Assembly (NCBI GenBank): GCA_030601485.1
Contig: JAUVTO010000002.1
Span: forward strand, 1 to 36,485
Source: Desulfobacterales bacterium
Lineage (GTDB): Bacteria; Desulfobacterota; Desulfobacteria; Desulfobacterales; UBA11574
Reading direction: 5' to 3'
Length of the DNA stretch: 36,485 nt
This document shows, one piece after another, positions 23,661-33,085 of the stretch; within the stretch, counting starts at the first letter, position 1, and each line of letters starts with the position of its first letter. Under the pieces are notes generated by a model, which was not told the DNA's origin, made no database searches, and was given only the letters and a program-made list of their open reading frames with translations. The position numbers and the translations under genes were made by a program.

Positions 23661-26216
23661 CTACGCCCATGTAATAAGTCCGGGGGCAAACCTGATCCGG
23701 TCATCTCCCCTGGGTATAACCCTGACAGTGAAACCGTATCGGCCTGAATCGCCGCAGATTATGGTGCATTCGTAAAGATACTCGCCGTCTCCACGGTTTT
23801 CTTTTACAGCCATGTTTTCAGAATGACTGTCAGCGATGCTGTCCACAGTTTTCAAGGCCCCGTAATAGAGTTCCACTTTTATCTCATCAGGACGGAGTTC
23901 CCCCAGGTTAACAACCGCTGTTACAGCAAAGCTTTCTCCCACCCGAAACGGGCCTTCAGCTTTTCTCACAGGATGCTCAATCCTGATATTTTTCCACAGG
24001 GTTCTGAGTCGTTTATACTGAGCGGAAAGAATTACGGCTTCTTTGGCGTTATTTGCAGTCAGGTGTGCAAAGTTTTTTGCGGCGGGCAAATAAAATTTCT
24101 TTTCATATTTGCCTACCATCATACGGGCGCAAAAATGCTGCATCGCCATCTTCATCGATTCTTTCATCATTTTGAGCCACCGGCCCGGCACGTCTCCATT
24201 CTTTCTTTCATAAAAACAGGGAATAACGTTGTTTTCCAGCACATTATAAAGGGCCTGACTCTCCACGGAATCCTGGTAGGCGGCATCAGCATATTCCTCT
24301 CCGTTTCCGATCCGCCAGCCTCTTCCCTCAGCATATCCTTCACACCACCATCCGTCCAGGATACTTACATTTAAAACTCCGTTTGCGGCTGCTTTTATAC
24401 CGGACGTACCGCAAGCCTCAAAGGGCCGTCTTGGAGTGTTGAGCCACACATCCGCTCCCTGAACCAGGTGCCTTGCGATACTGATATCGTAGTCTTCTAA
24501 AAAGGCGATTCGATGGCGAACACTCGAACTGCTGGCAAACCGGATAAGACGTTTGATCAGTTCCTTACCTTCATTGTCCTTGGGGTGGGCTTTTCCTGCG
24601 AAGATAAACTGAACCGGATGTTTCTTGGAATTAATCATTGCCTCAAGGCGCTCCGGGTCTTTAAGCAAAAGATCGGCCCGTTTGTAAGTTGCAAATCGAC
24701 GGGCAAAAGCGATGGTCAATATATCCTGGTCAAGTACCGATTCAGCATCTTTCATCATTGCTTTGGGGGCATTACGGCGCCGGTATTGCTTTATCATCAG
24801 AGCTCGACAATTACGAATAAGACGGCTTCGACTCATTTCGCGGGCACGCCACAATTCCTCATCATAAATATCGTCGATACGTTTGGCGATTTCCGGATTC
24901 CACATGTTCAGATGCCAATCCGGTCCAAGATAGCGTTCAAACAGCAGGGCGTTCTCAATGGAAATCCACGAGGAGATATGTACTCCGTTGGTGACATGGA
25001 TGATGGGAACCTCATCTTCCGGCCTGCCGGGCCAGACATGGGACCACATGCGTCTGGCCACCTTGCCGTGCAATTCGCTGACGCCGTTGCAGTACTGAGA
25101 CATCCGCAATCCCAGAATGAACATGGAAAGGGGGGAATCCGAACCGGATTCCATGGGTTGTCCCCACGATACAATCTCGTCAACGTTTACCCCCAGTCGC
25201 TTAGACAAAGAACTAAGATACGGTTTTACAAGGTCCACGGGAAACTCATCGTGCCCTGCTGCCACCGGTGTATGGGTAGTAAAGACCGTGGTTCGTGAAA
25301 CGATCTCCTTTGCCGTCTCAAGATTTACGTTATAAGAGGAAATCGTTCGGGCAAGCCGCTCCAGTGTGGCAAAAGCGCAATGACCTTCATTCATGTGGCA
25401 CACGGTGGGATGGATTCCCATGGCTTCAAGAGTACGCATTCCGCCGATTCCCAGCAGTACCTCCTGGGCCAGCCGGGTCTTTGGATTTCCGGCATACAGA
25501 CGAGAGGTTATTGCCCGAATTTCCGGGGGATTCTCCGGCAAATTGGTATCAAGAAGATAAAGAGGAATACGCCCCACCATGATCTTCCAGACAACGGCCC
25601 GGATTTCGCCCTCAGGTCCGTTGACTGAAATGCTTACCTCATTTCCTGAACGATCCTTTGCCCGTTTCACAGGCAGGTGAAAAAGATCGGTTTCCGGAAA
25701 TTCCTCCTGCTGCCAACCCTCCTGATCCAGAAACTGGTGAAAAAATCCCTGCCGGTAGAGAAGCCCTACCCCTATTATGGGAAGTGCAAGGTCGGAAGCC
25801 GCCTTTAAGTGATCACCGGCAAGGACTCCGAGACCTCCGGCAAACAGGGGAACACTTTCATGAATTCCGAACTCCATGGAAAAATATCCGATAGTTCCGT
25901 CTTTCCCGTAGGAAGATTCGCTTGGATCCACAGGGGTTAAAACCTCGCCCACAAAACTTTCTTTCACCCGCTGCTGATGAGCCAGAAAGCTTTCGTCTTT
26001 TGACAGTTCTTCCAGTTGTTTCTGGGGAATTAAGGTTAAAAATACGATGGGATTGCGCCCGGACGCTTCCCAGAGCCGGGGACTTATGCGACGAAAGAGT
26101 TCAATGGCATCCAGATGCCAGCACCACCAAAGGTTGCGTGCCAGAACCTGGAGAAAAGAAAGGGATTCCGGAATTGCAGGAAACACCTGAAATGTTTGCA
26201 AATAACTCATATTCAT
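23661..26216 (-). CDS. glgP: Alpha-glucan phosphorylase (GT35)
   Basis: An 851-aa PLP-dependent enzyme that releases glucose 1-phosphate from glycogen or maltodextrin. It belongs to the shorter bacterial/archaeal phosphorylase type with an N-terminal DUF3417 region (residues 1-100, ARNLWWCWHLDAIELF). The PLP lysine is probably K608 in GTSGIKAAANGVLN. The segments GGLGVLAGDHLKAASDL, HMNEGHCAF, HTPVAAGHDEF and RRFATYKRADLLL also match the family. The last 100 residues form an extra beta domain. It lies 65 nt after the debranching enzyme gene, and the gap holds only a degenerate ACTCAACT-type repeat (26228-26280). Confidence 0.93.
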   Translation of the reverse strand: MNMSYLQTFQVFPAIPESLSFLQVLARNLWWCWHLDAIELFRRISPRLWEASGRNPIVFLTLIPQKQLEELSKDESFLAHQQRVKESFVGEVLTPVDPSESSYGKDGTIGYFSMEFGIHESVPLFAGGLGVLAGDHLKAASDLALPIIGVGLLYRQGFFHQFLDQEGWQQEEFPETDLFHLPVKRAKDRSGNEVSISVNGPEGEIRAVVWKIMVGRIPLYLLDTNLPENPPEIRAITSRLYAGNPKTRLAQEVLLGIGGMRTLEAMGIHPTVCHMNEGHCAFATLERLARTISSYNVNLETAKEIVSRTTVFTTHTPVAAGHDEFPVDLVKPYLSSLSKRLGVNVDEIVSWGQPMESGSDSPLSMFILGLRMSQYCNGVSELHGKVARRMWSHVWPGRPEDEVPIIHVTNGVHISSWISIENALLFERYLGPDWHLNMWNPEIAKRIDDIYDEELWRAREMSRSRLIRNCRALMIKQYRRRNAPKAMMKDAESVLDQDILTIAFARRFATYKRADLLLKDPERLEAMINSKKHPVQFIFAGKAHPKDNEGKELIKRLIRFASSSSVRHRIAFLEDYDISIARHLVQGADVWLNTPRRPFEACGTSGIKAAANGVLNVSILDGWWCEGYAEGRGWRIGNGEEYADAAYQDSVESQALYNVLENNVIPCFYERKNGDVPGRWLKMMKESMKMAMQHFCARMMVGKYEKKFYLPAAKNFAHLTANNAKEAVILSAQYKRLRTLWKNIRIEHPVRKAEGPFRVGESFAVTAVVNLGELRPDEIKVELYYGALKTVDSIADSHSENMAVKENRGDGEYLYECTIICGDSGRYGFTVRVIPRGDDRIRFAPGLITWA

Positions 26217-26281
26217 TTATCCTTTATCATTGATTATTGATCATTGGTCAACCACTCAACTACTCAACTATTACCAAATAG

Positions 26282-29200
26282 TCAATCCAAAGCTTGGAGC
26301 AGCTTCCATACCCTTAAAACTTCGCTTGCCCCCCAGGCCTGTGCATCACAGCCACGTTGCCTGTGGGGAAAATCTCCGTCCATGATTTCCGGCACATGGC
26401 CGACGCACCCCTGGGATATGAGACGGCTACTGCTTGCCAGCCAGGAGAACGCCGTGTTTTTTCCTTCATCTCCGTAAGCTCTTGCCCATGCTTCACAATA
26501 ACTGGGGAACAGCCATGTCCAGGCAGTGCCGTTATGATATGCAGGCTTGCGTTTTAAATCTTCCTCTCCCGCATATTGCCCCTGATAAGGATGATGGGGA
26601 TTGTTAATCGTTGTCCCGTTATGATAAATGGCAATCGGTCGGCGAACCGGTCGGTCCGCAAGGCTTCGAATGCCTCCGGGGACCAGCAGTTCCTCACATG
26701 CTGCCACGATCTTACGGCAAATATTACGGTCGGAGACAGCGCCAAGTGTTACGGCAAAAAGCTGATTCGGCCTCAGTGCATCGTCAGGGTCTGCCTGTGC
26801 GGCCGGTTTTCCGGAATCGGTATGGAGACAATCCGCCAAGTAACCTGATTTTTCGAGCCAAAAGAGGTTAAAAATTGACGCCTGAACCCGGGAAGCTCTA
26901 CTGGTCCAGTCACCGGCATCTCCGGAGGGGTCAATGCATGCTAAAAAGGATAGTGCGGCAAACCAGAGCGCCTGGATTTCAATGGGATACCCTTGCCGGG
27001 GTGTGCATGCAGGGTGATTGGTGTCCATCCAGGTAAAATGGGTCGGACTGAAAATGAGACCCGATTCCGGATCCATACGGATACCGTTGGGCGTGCCCTT
27101 CTCATAAGCATTGGCCATGGAAAAAAGAATATGGCGAATGGTTCGATCACCACACTTTGAATCAAGAAATTTTTCATTTCCTTCAACACGGACCAGATCG
27201 GCACATGCGACAAAAAACCATAGCGGTGCGTCAGAGGTGTTCCGGTTTGTGGCGTCTTTGCCCTGAATCATATTAGGAATCGTCCCGTTATTTTCAAACT
27301 GTCCGAACTGTTTCAGGATAGAACGGGCCTCGTCCAATCTTCCTGCTGCAATCAACCCCCTCACAAAAATCAAGGAGTCCCGCCCCCAATCCAGAAACCA
27401 TGGATATCCGGCAATTACCGTATTCAAATCGTTCCTTTTTACCACATAATCATCCAGTGCTGTTTGTAACGCCTCCTCCGGTTTACAAAATCTGCTTTTT
27501 TCAAAAATAGCCGGTTTCATATCACGGAACCCGGGTTTTTGATTCTGGAAATGAGAATCTTGGAACCCCGTAACAGAGGCGCTCAGCGCTACGGATTCTC
27601 CTCCTTTCATGAATGAAGAAAAATAGCCCGGACTGAACAGATCCGAATCCGGATCTAAACCACGCTCGGCCTCTATTGGCCGGTGTACCATGTATTGCCA
27701 TTCCGGCTCCAATACAAAAGTCCCCTCAGAAATCTTCAAACTCAGCCGGTGTTCCTGCTCCGGCACAAATGTGAAGCCGTCCGGATTCGACTTTACAGCC
27801 CCGGGCCAGAAATGTTCCGGTCCCTGATATGCCTTAGTCGTCTTGTGAAAATCGCGGCTTTCAATATCCGGACGCAGGATGAGCCGGACCGGTTCATGAT
27901 CTGCCAGCATTCCCTGCTGACTTTTTGCTGAATCTCGGATAAAAACCATACGCATGGAATTTTCTCCGGGAACCATCTCCACACATATGGTTAGAAAGAC
28001 ATGTTCCCCCTGGCCCGTGGGCACCTGATATCGCCACACGCCTCGGGTACGGGACTGGAAACAAAAAGAATCAAAACAATCATCGCAGATTTTCTGTGAA
28101 TAGCCCTGATACACCAGCCATGCACGGCATCGTGTGAACATTACCCACCGATCTTCAGGGATCTCAAGGTCCATATTGGCTACCAGAAGGGCATCATATC
28201 TGCTGGCAAGTTCTCCCCAGGAAACGGCAGCCCGAAGCATGCCTCCACAACCGTTGGTTTCGAGCAGAATGGGGGAATGGTTAGACAGATCCGGCCGGTA
28301 ATAGATCCGTTTCACCGTTGCATCCTTTGCCCGAGAAAGGAAAAGAAGCGGCCCGTCAACATGTTGAGTATCACCTGGCGTATAAACCGACAACTTCAGG
28401 GTAACCGAGCGATGAGTCTTGGGCGGAGGTAGGGGCGAAAAAAGTATAAAACACGATCCGTCCATACACTGCAGACTTTCTTCATGATACAGACACCGGT
28501 TTTTGTCCATGATCCTGGCGCGGAAAGCCCTGTCGGCGTAAACCATTAGAAAATGATCCGGAGGCACCATTACCTCTCGATTTTTATCACGGGGCCATCG
28601 CCAGGTTATCACTCGCGGTTCATTGCTGAACGGGTTAAGACTACGGCAGTACTCCAGGGGATTTTCCGCCAGCTTCCGCGCAGCCTTGTCCGGTTCAAAT
28701 TTGCCCAGATCCCGGGTGCCGTTATAAAAATGCAGCACATCCATGGCCTTGGCACGAAGGCACTGTCGTTTAATTCGCTCGGGATATAATACGGTTTCAG
28801 ATTCACCCTCGCAAACAAGATCAAAATCATGCCGATCATCGGTAAGACAGAGAACCCGACCGGAATCCAGGAGACAGGAATGCTTTCCGTCAGACTCGGC
28901 AATAGCCACATTCTCGCCTGAGATAAGGTCCACATACGCAGATTCATCCATGCCTGTTTCCTGGGGATTCCAGGATGCTAAAGTCTTACGCCGATCATCC
29001 AGATTCGCCACAATAAGAAGCTTTTTCCCTGATGGCAGATGGCGTCGCAGCATCACAATACAATTTCCATCACCCTGCTGGACCATTTTCAGTTCCGTTT
29101 GGTCATGAAATGCCGGATGTAATTTGAGCAGAGCATTGAGGCGGCGGAGATGATTCACCTGATTGGTTTCAGCCCCCCAGTTCAGTGAAGTTGCTCCATG

Positions 29201-30586
29201 GACGCTGATTTTTTCCGTTGCATACCATTCCACGCCGTTGGCAAAACCGAAGCTGCCTTTATAACTGAAAAGAGCGCACAGTGCGGTCCGCATGCGAGCA
29301 AAGACCTGAGATCGAGAGGCCAGACGAAGGTTATCGTGGGTTTCAGCAAAATGTACCGTTATTCCGTCACTTACGGAGATCTCATTGGTTCCCGGGAGAT
29401 AGGTTTCAATCTGGCTTCGGTCATAGTTTTGAAAAAGCTCAGAATAGGACCAGTTGAAATTGGCTTTGTTCAGGATATCTCTGGTCACTGAAATTTTCCC
29501 CCCAAGCCCTTCCAGAAGAAAAATTGTATCAGGATACTGATCCCTGACAGCGGCAACAATATACTTCCAGGCAGGAACCGGAATCATATATCCAGCATCG
29601 CACCGGAATCCGTCCACTCCCCGCCGACACCACGTAATAAAAACATCGGCCATATATTGCCACAGGTCTTTTTGGGTGTAGTCGAGACTTGTCAGGTCTG
29701 CCCAGACGACTCCCCAGGCGCCCGGCATCTCGATCTGGCCGTCCGGATTTCGGACAAGCCATTGCGGGTGAGTTTCATGAAGACCGGCGGCCCAGCCCGT
29801 ATGGTTGATGGCGATGTCAATAAAAATCATGGCATGACGTTCATGGATTGCATCTATCAATTCTATGAACTGCTCGAGAGGAGTTGCCTTGGGGTCAAAT
29901 TCGGCCAAAGCCGGATCCACGGCGGTAAAACTGAGTGCCGCATACGGACTTCCAAACCTTCCCATTCGGGCATAGGTAGTGGGGGTGGGATGTATCGGAA
30001 GCAACTGGAGGATTCGGCACCCAAGCTCGCCGATAATGAAGTCCAGTTCTCCTATCAGATCACGAAAGGTTCCTGATGGCGGGATCACCGTGTAACCGTT
30101 TTTATCAAGAGACCGGATCGAATCTTCATCTGCCCCGGATAAAAACTTGCCATTCTTGTTTGGACCGAACTGACGGACAAATGCATTATAAATGATGTTT
30201 GAACAGCATGTGTGTGCCGGCTCCACGTTGATGGCAACATTAGGACCCTCCGGCCACACCGGAATGGTCTCGCTGTCACTCAAAAAGAAACATTTGGCTT
30301 CAAAATGCCCGACTTCACAAAAAGGGAGGGTAATCATAAAGTTTTGGTCGTCAACACGGTTCATGGGAATGTCAAACCAGTCCCGACTGAGGGGAGGCTT
30401 GTCGTTATCGACTTTCCTGGTGATTTCCTGCCTGGCGGTTTGGGCATGACCGATGTTGGTGCGAAGCCATGCACTTCCTTTTCCGGGATGTGAAAGGGAG
30501 AGCTTAAATGTCCGGGTATCGCCTCTAAATATAAGAATGCGTGTTCCCGGCGCGGGATCCTGAATGACCCAATTTGAATTATCCAT
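26282..30586 (-). CDS. Bifunctional glycogen debranching enzyme (GH13 + GH133)
   Basis: A 1434-aa fusion. The N-terminal half is a GH13 barrel with nucleophile D330 in GVDGFRCDAGY, acid/base E359 in FLLEGLGG and D418 in AETHDN, suggesting 4-alpha-glucanotransferase activity. The C-terminal part (from about residue 1030) is an amylo-alpha-1,6-glucosidase (GH133) module, with YPWFLDWGRDSLI near 1061, CTPRQGYPIEIQALWF near 1194 and HNGTAWTWLFPSY near 1351. This arrangement parallels eukaryotic debranching enzymes of about 1500 aa, unlike the single-domain bacterial GlgX. A middle region (about 640-1000) of beta-rich sequence has no clear assignment. It is the first gene of the glycogen operon, 44 nt after the predicted transcription start. 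Confidence 0.88.
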   Translation of the reverse strand: MDNSNWVIQDPAPGTRILIFRGDTRTFKLSLSHPGKGSAWLRTNIGHAQTARQEITRKVDNDKPPLSRDWFDIPMNRVDDQNFMITLPFCEVGHFEAKCFFLSDSETIPVWPEGPNVAINVEPAHTCCSNIIYNAFVRQFGPNKNGKFLSGADEDSIRSLDKNGYTVIPPSGTFRDLIGELDFIIGELGCRILQLLPIHPTPTTYARMGRFGSPYAALSFTAVDPALAEFDPKATPLEQFIELIDAIHERHAMIFIDIAINHTGWAAGLHETHPQWLVRNPDGQIEMPGAWGVVWADLTSLDYTQKDLWQYMADVFITWCRRGVDGFRCDAGYMIPVPAWKYIVAAVRDQYPDTIFLLEGLGGKISVTRDILNKANFNWSYSELFQNYDRSQIETYLPGTNEISVSDGITVHFAETHDNLRLASRSQVFARMRTALCALFSYKGSFGFANGVEWYATEKISVHGATSLNWGAETNQVNHLRRLNALLKLHPAFHDQTELKMVQQGDGNCIVMLRRHLPSGKKLLIVANLDDRRKTLASWNPQETGMDESAYVDLISGENVAIAESDGKHSCLLDSGRVLCLTDDRHDFDLVCEGESETVLYPERIKRQCLRAKAMDVLHFYNGTRDLGKFEPDKAARKLAENPLEYCRSLNPFSNEPRVITWRWPRDKNREVMVPPDHFLMVYADRAFRARIMDKNRCLYHEESLQCMDGSCFILFSPLPPPKTHRSVTLKLSVYTPGDTQHVDGPLLFLSRAKDATVKRIYYRPDLSNHSPILLETNGCGGMLRAAVSWGELASRYDALLVANMDLEIPEDRWVMFTRCRAWLVYQGYSQKICDDCFDSFCFQSRTRGVWRYQVPTGQGEHVFLTICVEMVPGENSMRMVFIRDSAKSQQGMLADHEPVRLILRPDIESRDFHKTTKAYQGPEHFWPGAVKSNPDGFTFVPEQEHRLSLKISEGTFVLEPEWQYMVHRPIEAERGLDPDSDLFSPGYFSSFMKGGESVALSASVTGFQDSHFQNQKPGFRDMKPAIFEKSRFCKPEEALQTALDDYVVKRNDLNTVIAGYPWFLDWGRDSLIFVRGLIAAGRLDEARSILKQFGQFENNGTIPNMIQGKDATNRNTSDAPLWFFVACADLVRVEGNEKFLDSKCGDRTIRHILFSMANAYEKGTPNGIRMDPESGLIFSPTHFTWMDTNHPACTPRQGYPIEIQALWFAALSFLACIDPSGDAGDWTSRASRVQASIFNLFWLEKSGYLADCLHTDSGKPAAQADPDDALRPNQLFAVTLGAVSDRNICRKIVAACEELLVPGGIRSLADRPVRRPIAIYHNGTTINNPHHPYQGQYAGEEDLKRKPAYHNGTAWTWLFPSYCEAWARAYGDEGKNTAFSWLASSSRLISQGCVGHVPEIMDGDFPHRQRGCDAQAWGASEVLRVWKLLQALD

Positions 30587-30636
30587 CGGGCGTCACGGTT
30601 TGGTTTGTAAACAATACGATTTTGTTTCAAAAAAAT

Positions 30637-30665
30637 AATATAAAATAACAGCACTTGTGTGTCAA
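30637..30665 (-). promoter_or_regulatory. Promoter of the glycogen operon
   Basis: On the minus strand, TTGACA (30660-30665), a 17-nt spacer and TATATT (30637-30642, five of six consensus positions). Transcription would start near 30630, leaving a leader of about 44 nt before the debranching enzyme. All four glycogen genes and perhaps the DUF72 gene could be read from it. Confidence 0.8.
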
Positions 30666-30839
30666 AGAAAAAGGTATCATTATCAGGGAAACGTCAAAGT
30701 CGCTTAAAAAATTAGAATATTAATAGGTTAGACATGAAAATGACGGAGCCCTGGTGTTATGAGTGTATAGGTTGACATTTTATTATAGTTGTCTTAATTT
30801 CTTACCTTCTAAACGGAAATTCGGACAACATAATATAGT

Positions 30840-30854
30840 GAGGTATATGCCATC
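30840..30854 (+). promoter_or_regulatory. Ribosome binding site and possible AUC start of panC
   Basis: GAGGT at 30840-30844 stands 7 nt before ATC at 30852-30854. Reading from that ATC in the panC frame gives (M)EIITTNKMMQARSDRMRR, the usual start of PanC proteins. The first in-frame ATG (30876) has no ribosome binding site and would remove eight residues, including the first strand. The frame is closed by TAA at 30831. Confidence 0.5.
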
Positions 30855-30875
30855 GAAATTATTACGACAAACAAA

Positions 30876-31697
30876 ATGATGCAGGCGCGATCCGACCGGA
30901 TGCGTCGTCAGTTTAAAACCATTGTTTTTATCCCTACCATGGGATTTCTCCATGAAGGTCATCTGTCTTTGATTAAAGAAGGCCACAAATATGGAGATGA
31001 CATGGTCGTGAGCATATTTGTCAACCCCACACAGTTTGGCCCTGGTGAAGATTTGGAGGCTTATCCCAAGAATCTTGAAAGGGATTTGGAACTGTTACAA
31101 AAACAAGGGGTGAATGCGGTATTTAACCCTGATGCAAAGGAAATTTACGGCAAAAAATTTCAGACCTATGTTACGCTGGAAAAACTGCCGAATTACCTTT
31201 GCGGCGCCTCCAGACCCATACACTTCAGAGGTGTTGCAACCGTTGTTACCAAGCTGTTCAACACTGTCAAACCGCATGTGGCCGTTTTCGGGCTGAAGGA
31301 CTACCAGCAGCTTATCGTCATTCGTCAGATGGTTCGTGATCTCGATTTCGACATAGAAATAATCGGTGCTCCCACGGTAAGGGAGCCGGACGGGCTTGCC
31401 ATGAGTTCCCGCAATAATTATCTTACTGCCGAACAGCGGATTAGCGCCCTTTCCCTGTACAAATCATTGCAGAAGGCAAAGGAGCTTATCAAGAGCGGGA
31501 TACGAGATGCGCCGACTATTATTGACGCGGCAACAGAGCTGATACAGTCATATCCTGAAACCGATATAAATTATATCTCCATCTGCGACACGGAAACACT
31601 TGTCGATATCAAAGCCATTGACAGGCCAGTAGTGATGGCTCTGGCTGTCAAAGTCGGAAAAGCCCGCCTGATTGACAATATGATACTGAATCAATAG
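30876..31697 (+). CDS. panC: Pantothenate synthetase PanC
   Basis: Condenses pantoate with beta-alanine using ATP, the last step of pantothenate synthesis. Family motifs are IPTMGFLHEGHLSLI (with the HxGH nucleotide site), VSIFVNPTQFGPGEDLEAYP, GLKDYQQL and MSSRNNYL. From the first ATG the protein has 273 aa, but the N-terminal strand normal for PanC is encoded upstream, from an ATC codon at 30852 (281 aa). The coordinates given here use the first ATG. panB and panD are not in the window. A TTGACA box at 30772 has no good -10 partner. metK follows 41 nt later and may share the transcript. Confidence 0.95.
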   Translation: MMQARSDRMRRQFKTIVFIPTMGFLHEGHLSLIKEGHKYGDDMVVSIFVNPTQFGPGEDLEAYPKNLERDLELLQKQGVNAVFNPDAKEIYGKKFQTYVTLEKLPNYLCGASRPIHFRGVATVVTKLFNTVKPHVAVFGLKDYQQLIVIRQMVRDLDFDIEIIGAPTVREPDGLAMSSRNNYLTAEQRISALSLYKSLQKAKELIKSGIRDAPTIIDAATELIQSYPETDINYISICDTETLVDIKAIDRPVVMALAVKVGKARLIDNMILNQ

Positions 31698-31738
31698 CGA
31701 ACAGAATTTAAAACTAAAGAAACCCAAGGAGATGCTTT

Positions 31739-32908
31739 ATGAGTAATGAACAATTCTTTTTTACATCCGAATCGGTGACCGAAGGTCATCCGGACAAGGT
31801 TGCAGATGCGATATCGGATTCCATTCTCGACGCAATTCTTGAAAAGGATAAAGCCTGCAGGGTTGCCTGTGAGACTCTTGTAACCACCGGCCTTGCTTTT
31901 ATTGCCGGTGAAATTACAACCGATTGTTATGTGGATATGCCTGAGATTATTAGAAATACAATTCGTGAAATCGGATACCATTCATCCCAGATGGGGTTTG
32001 ACTGGCAGACCTGCTCGGTCATTACAAGTATTGATCAACAATCTCCGGATATTGCTCAGGGGGTAAACGTCGGTGAAGGACTTTTCAAAGACCAGGGCGC
32101 CGGAGATCAGGGGCTGATGTTCGGGTTTGCCACGGATGAGACGCCTGAATTAATGCCCATGCCGATTATGTATGCCCATAAATTATGCCAGCGTCTTGCC
32201 ACGGTTCGAAAAAACGGATCCCTTGATTTCTTAAGGCCTGACGGCAAAACTCAGGTGACCATCGAATATGAAAACGGCAACCCGGTACGGATTGATACCG
32301 TTGTTATTGCCGCACAGCACAAACCGCATATTACTTACGATGAGTTGAGAGAAGCGATCGTAGAAGAGGTCATAAAAAAGGTGATCCCCAAGGAGCTAAC
32401 GGACGGTGACACCCGATACTTTATAAATGCCACCGGCAAGTTTGTGATTGGCGGCCCCATGGGAGACTGCGGGGTTACGGGGCGAAAGATCATTGTTGAT
32501 ACTTACGGAGGCCAGGGGAGTCACGGCGGCGGATGTTTTTCAGGGAAAGATCCTTCCAAGGTCGATCGCAGCGCTTCATATATGGCCAGACATATCGCAA
32601 AAAATATTATTGCCGCCGGCCTTGCAAAAAAATGTGAATTGCAACTCGCCTATGCCATCGGTGTGGCAGAACCTGTTTCCGTGATGGTAGATCTTATGGG
32701 AACCGGTGTAATTCCCAAATATCGGGTAAAAGAAATTATCAGAGAAATTTTTGATTTAAGACCTGCAGCAATTATTGAATATCTGGACCTGCTGCGGCCA
32801 ATCTATCGTAAAACTTCAGCTTATGGGCACTTTGGCCGGAATGAACCTGAATTCACGTGGGAAAAAACCAATATGGTGGATGTTATTCGGGAAAAGGCAG
32901 GGGTTTAG
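31739..32908 (+). CDS. metK: S-adenosylmethionine synthase MetK
   Basis: A 389-aa enzyme that makes S-adenosylmethionine from methionine and ATP. GHPDKVADAISDSILDAI near the N-terminus holds the ATP/metal site. GAGDQGLMFGFATDETPE is the family signature, and GGQGSHGGGCFSGKDPSKVD near residue 257 is the phosphate loop region. The ATG at 31739 follows AAGGAG by 8 nt. It is separated from ahcY only by a low-complexity repeat, so the two SAM-cycle genes are probably coregulated. No SAM or SAH riboswitch is visible upstream of either gene. Confidence 0.97.
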   Translation: MSNEQFFFTSESVTEGHPDKVADAISDSILDAILEKDKACRVACETLVTTGLAFIAGEITTDCYVDMPEIIRNTIREIGYHSSQMGFDWQTCSVITSIDQQSPDIAQGVNVGEGLFKDQGAGDQGLMFGFATDETPELMPMPIMYAHKLCQRLATVRKNGSLDFLRPDGKTQVTIEYENGNPVRIDTVVIAAQHKPHITYDELREAIVEEVIKKVIPKELTDGDTRYFINATGKFVIGGPMGDCGVTGRKIIVDTYGGQGSHGGGCFSGKDPSKVDRSASYMARHIAKNIIAAGLAKKCELQLAYAIGVAEPVSVMVDLMGTGVIPKYRVKEIIREIFDLRPAAIIEYLDLLRPIYRKTSAYGHFGRNEPEFTWEKTNMVDVIREKAGV

Positions 32909-32909
32909 G

Positions 32910-33060
32910 GATTGACGATTGATGATTGTCGATTGTCGATTGAAAAATTGAAGATTGATGATTGGTGATTGATGATTGGTGATTGATGATTAAAGAATGA
33001 GAAAGATAGATATGATCAAATTAACAACCGGTTAACCACTCAACCACTTAACTGCTTAAC
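32910..33060. repeat. Low-complexity repeat between metK and ahcY
   Basis: From 32910 to about 33001 the sequence is a degenerate run of GATTGATGATTG and GATTGTCGATTG units. From about 33029 to 33060 follow AACCACTCAACCACTTAACTG units. A related ACTCAACTACTCAACT run sits at 26250-26272 between glgP and the debranching enzyme gene. No coding potential is seen. Confidence 0.7.
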
Positions 33061-33085
33061 GGAATCTGAAGGAGATTAATAATCC

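Noticed and set aside
32909..33085. SAH or SAM riboswitch before ahcY
   Set aside because: The gap is filled by low-complexity repeats and none of the conserved aptamer blocks is visible.
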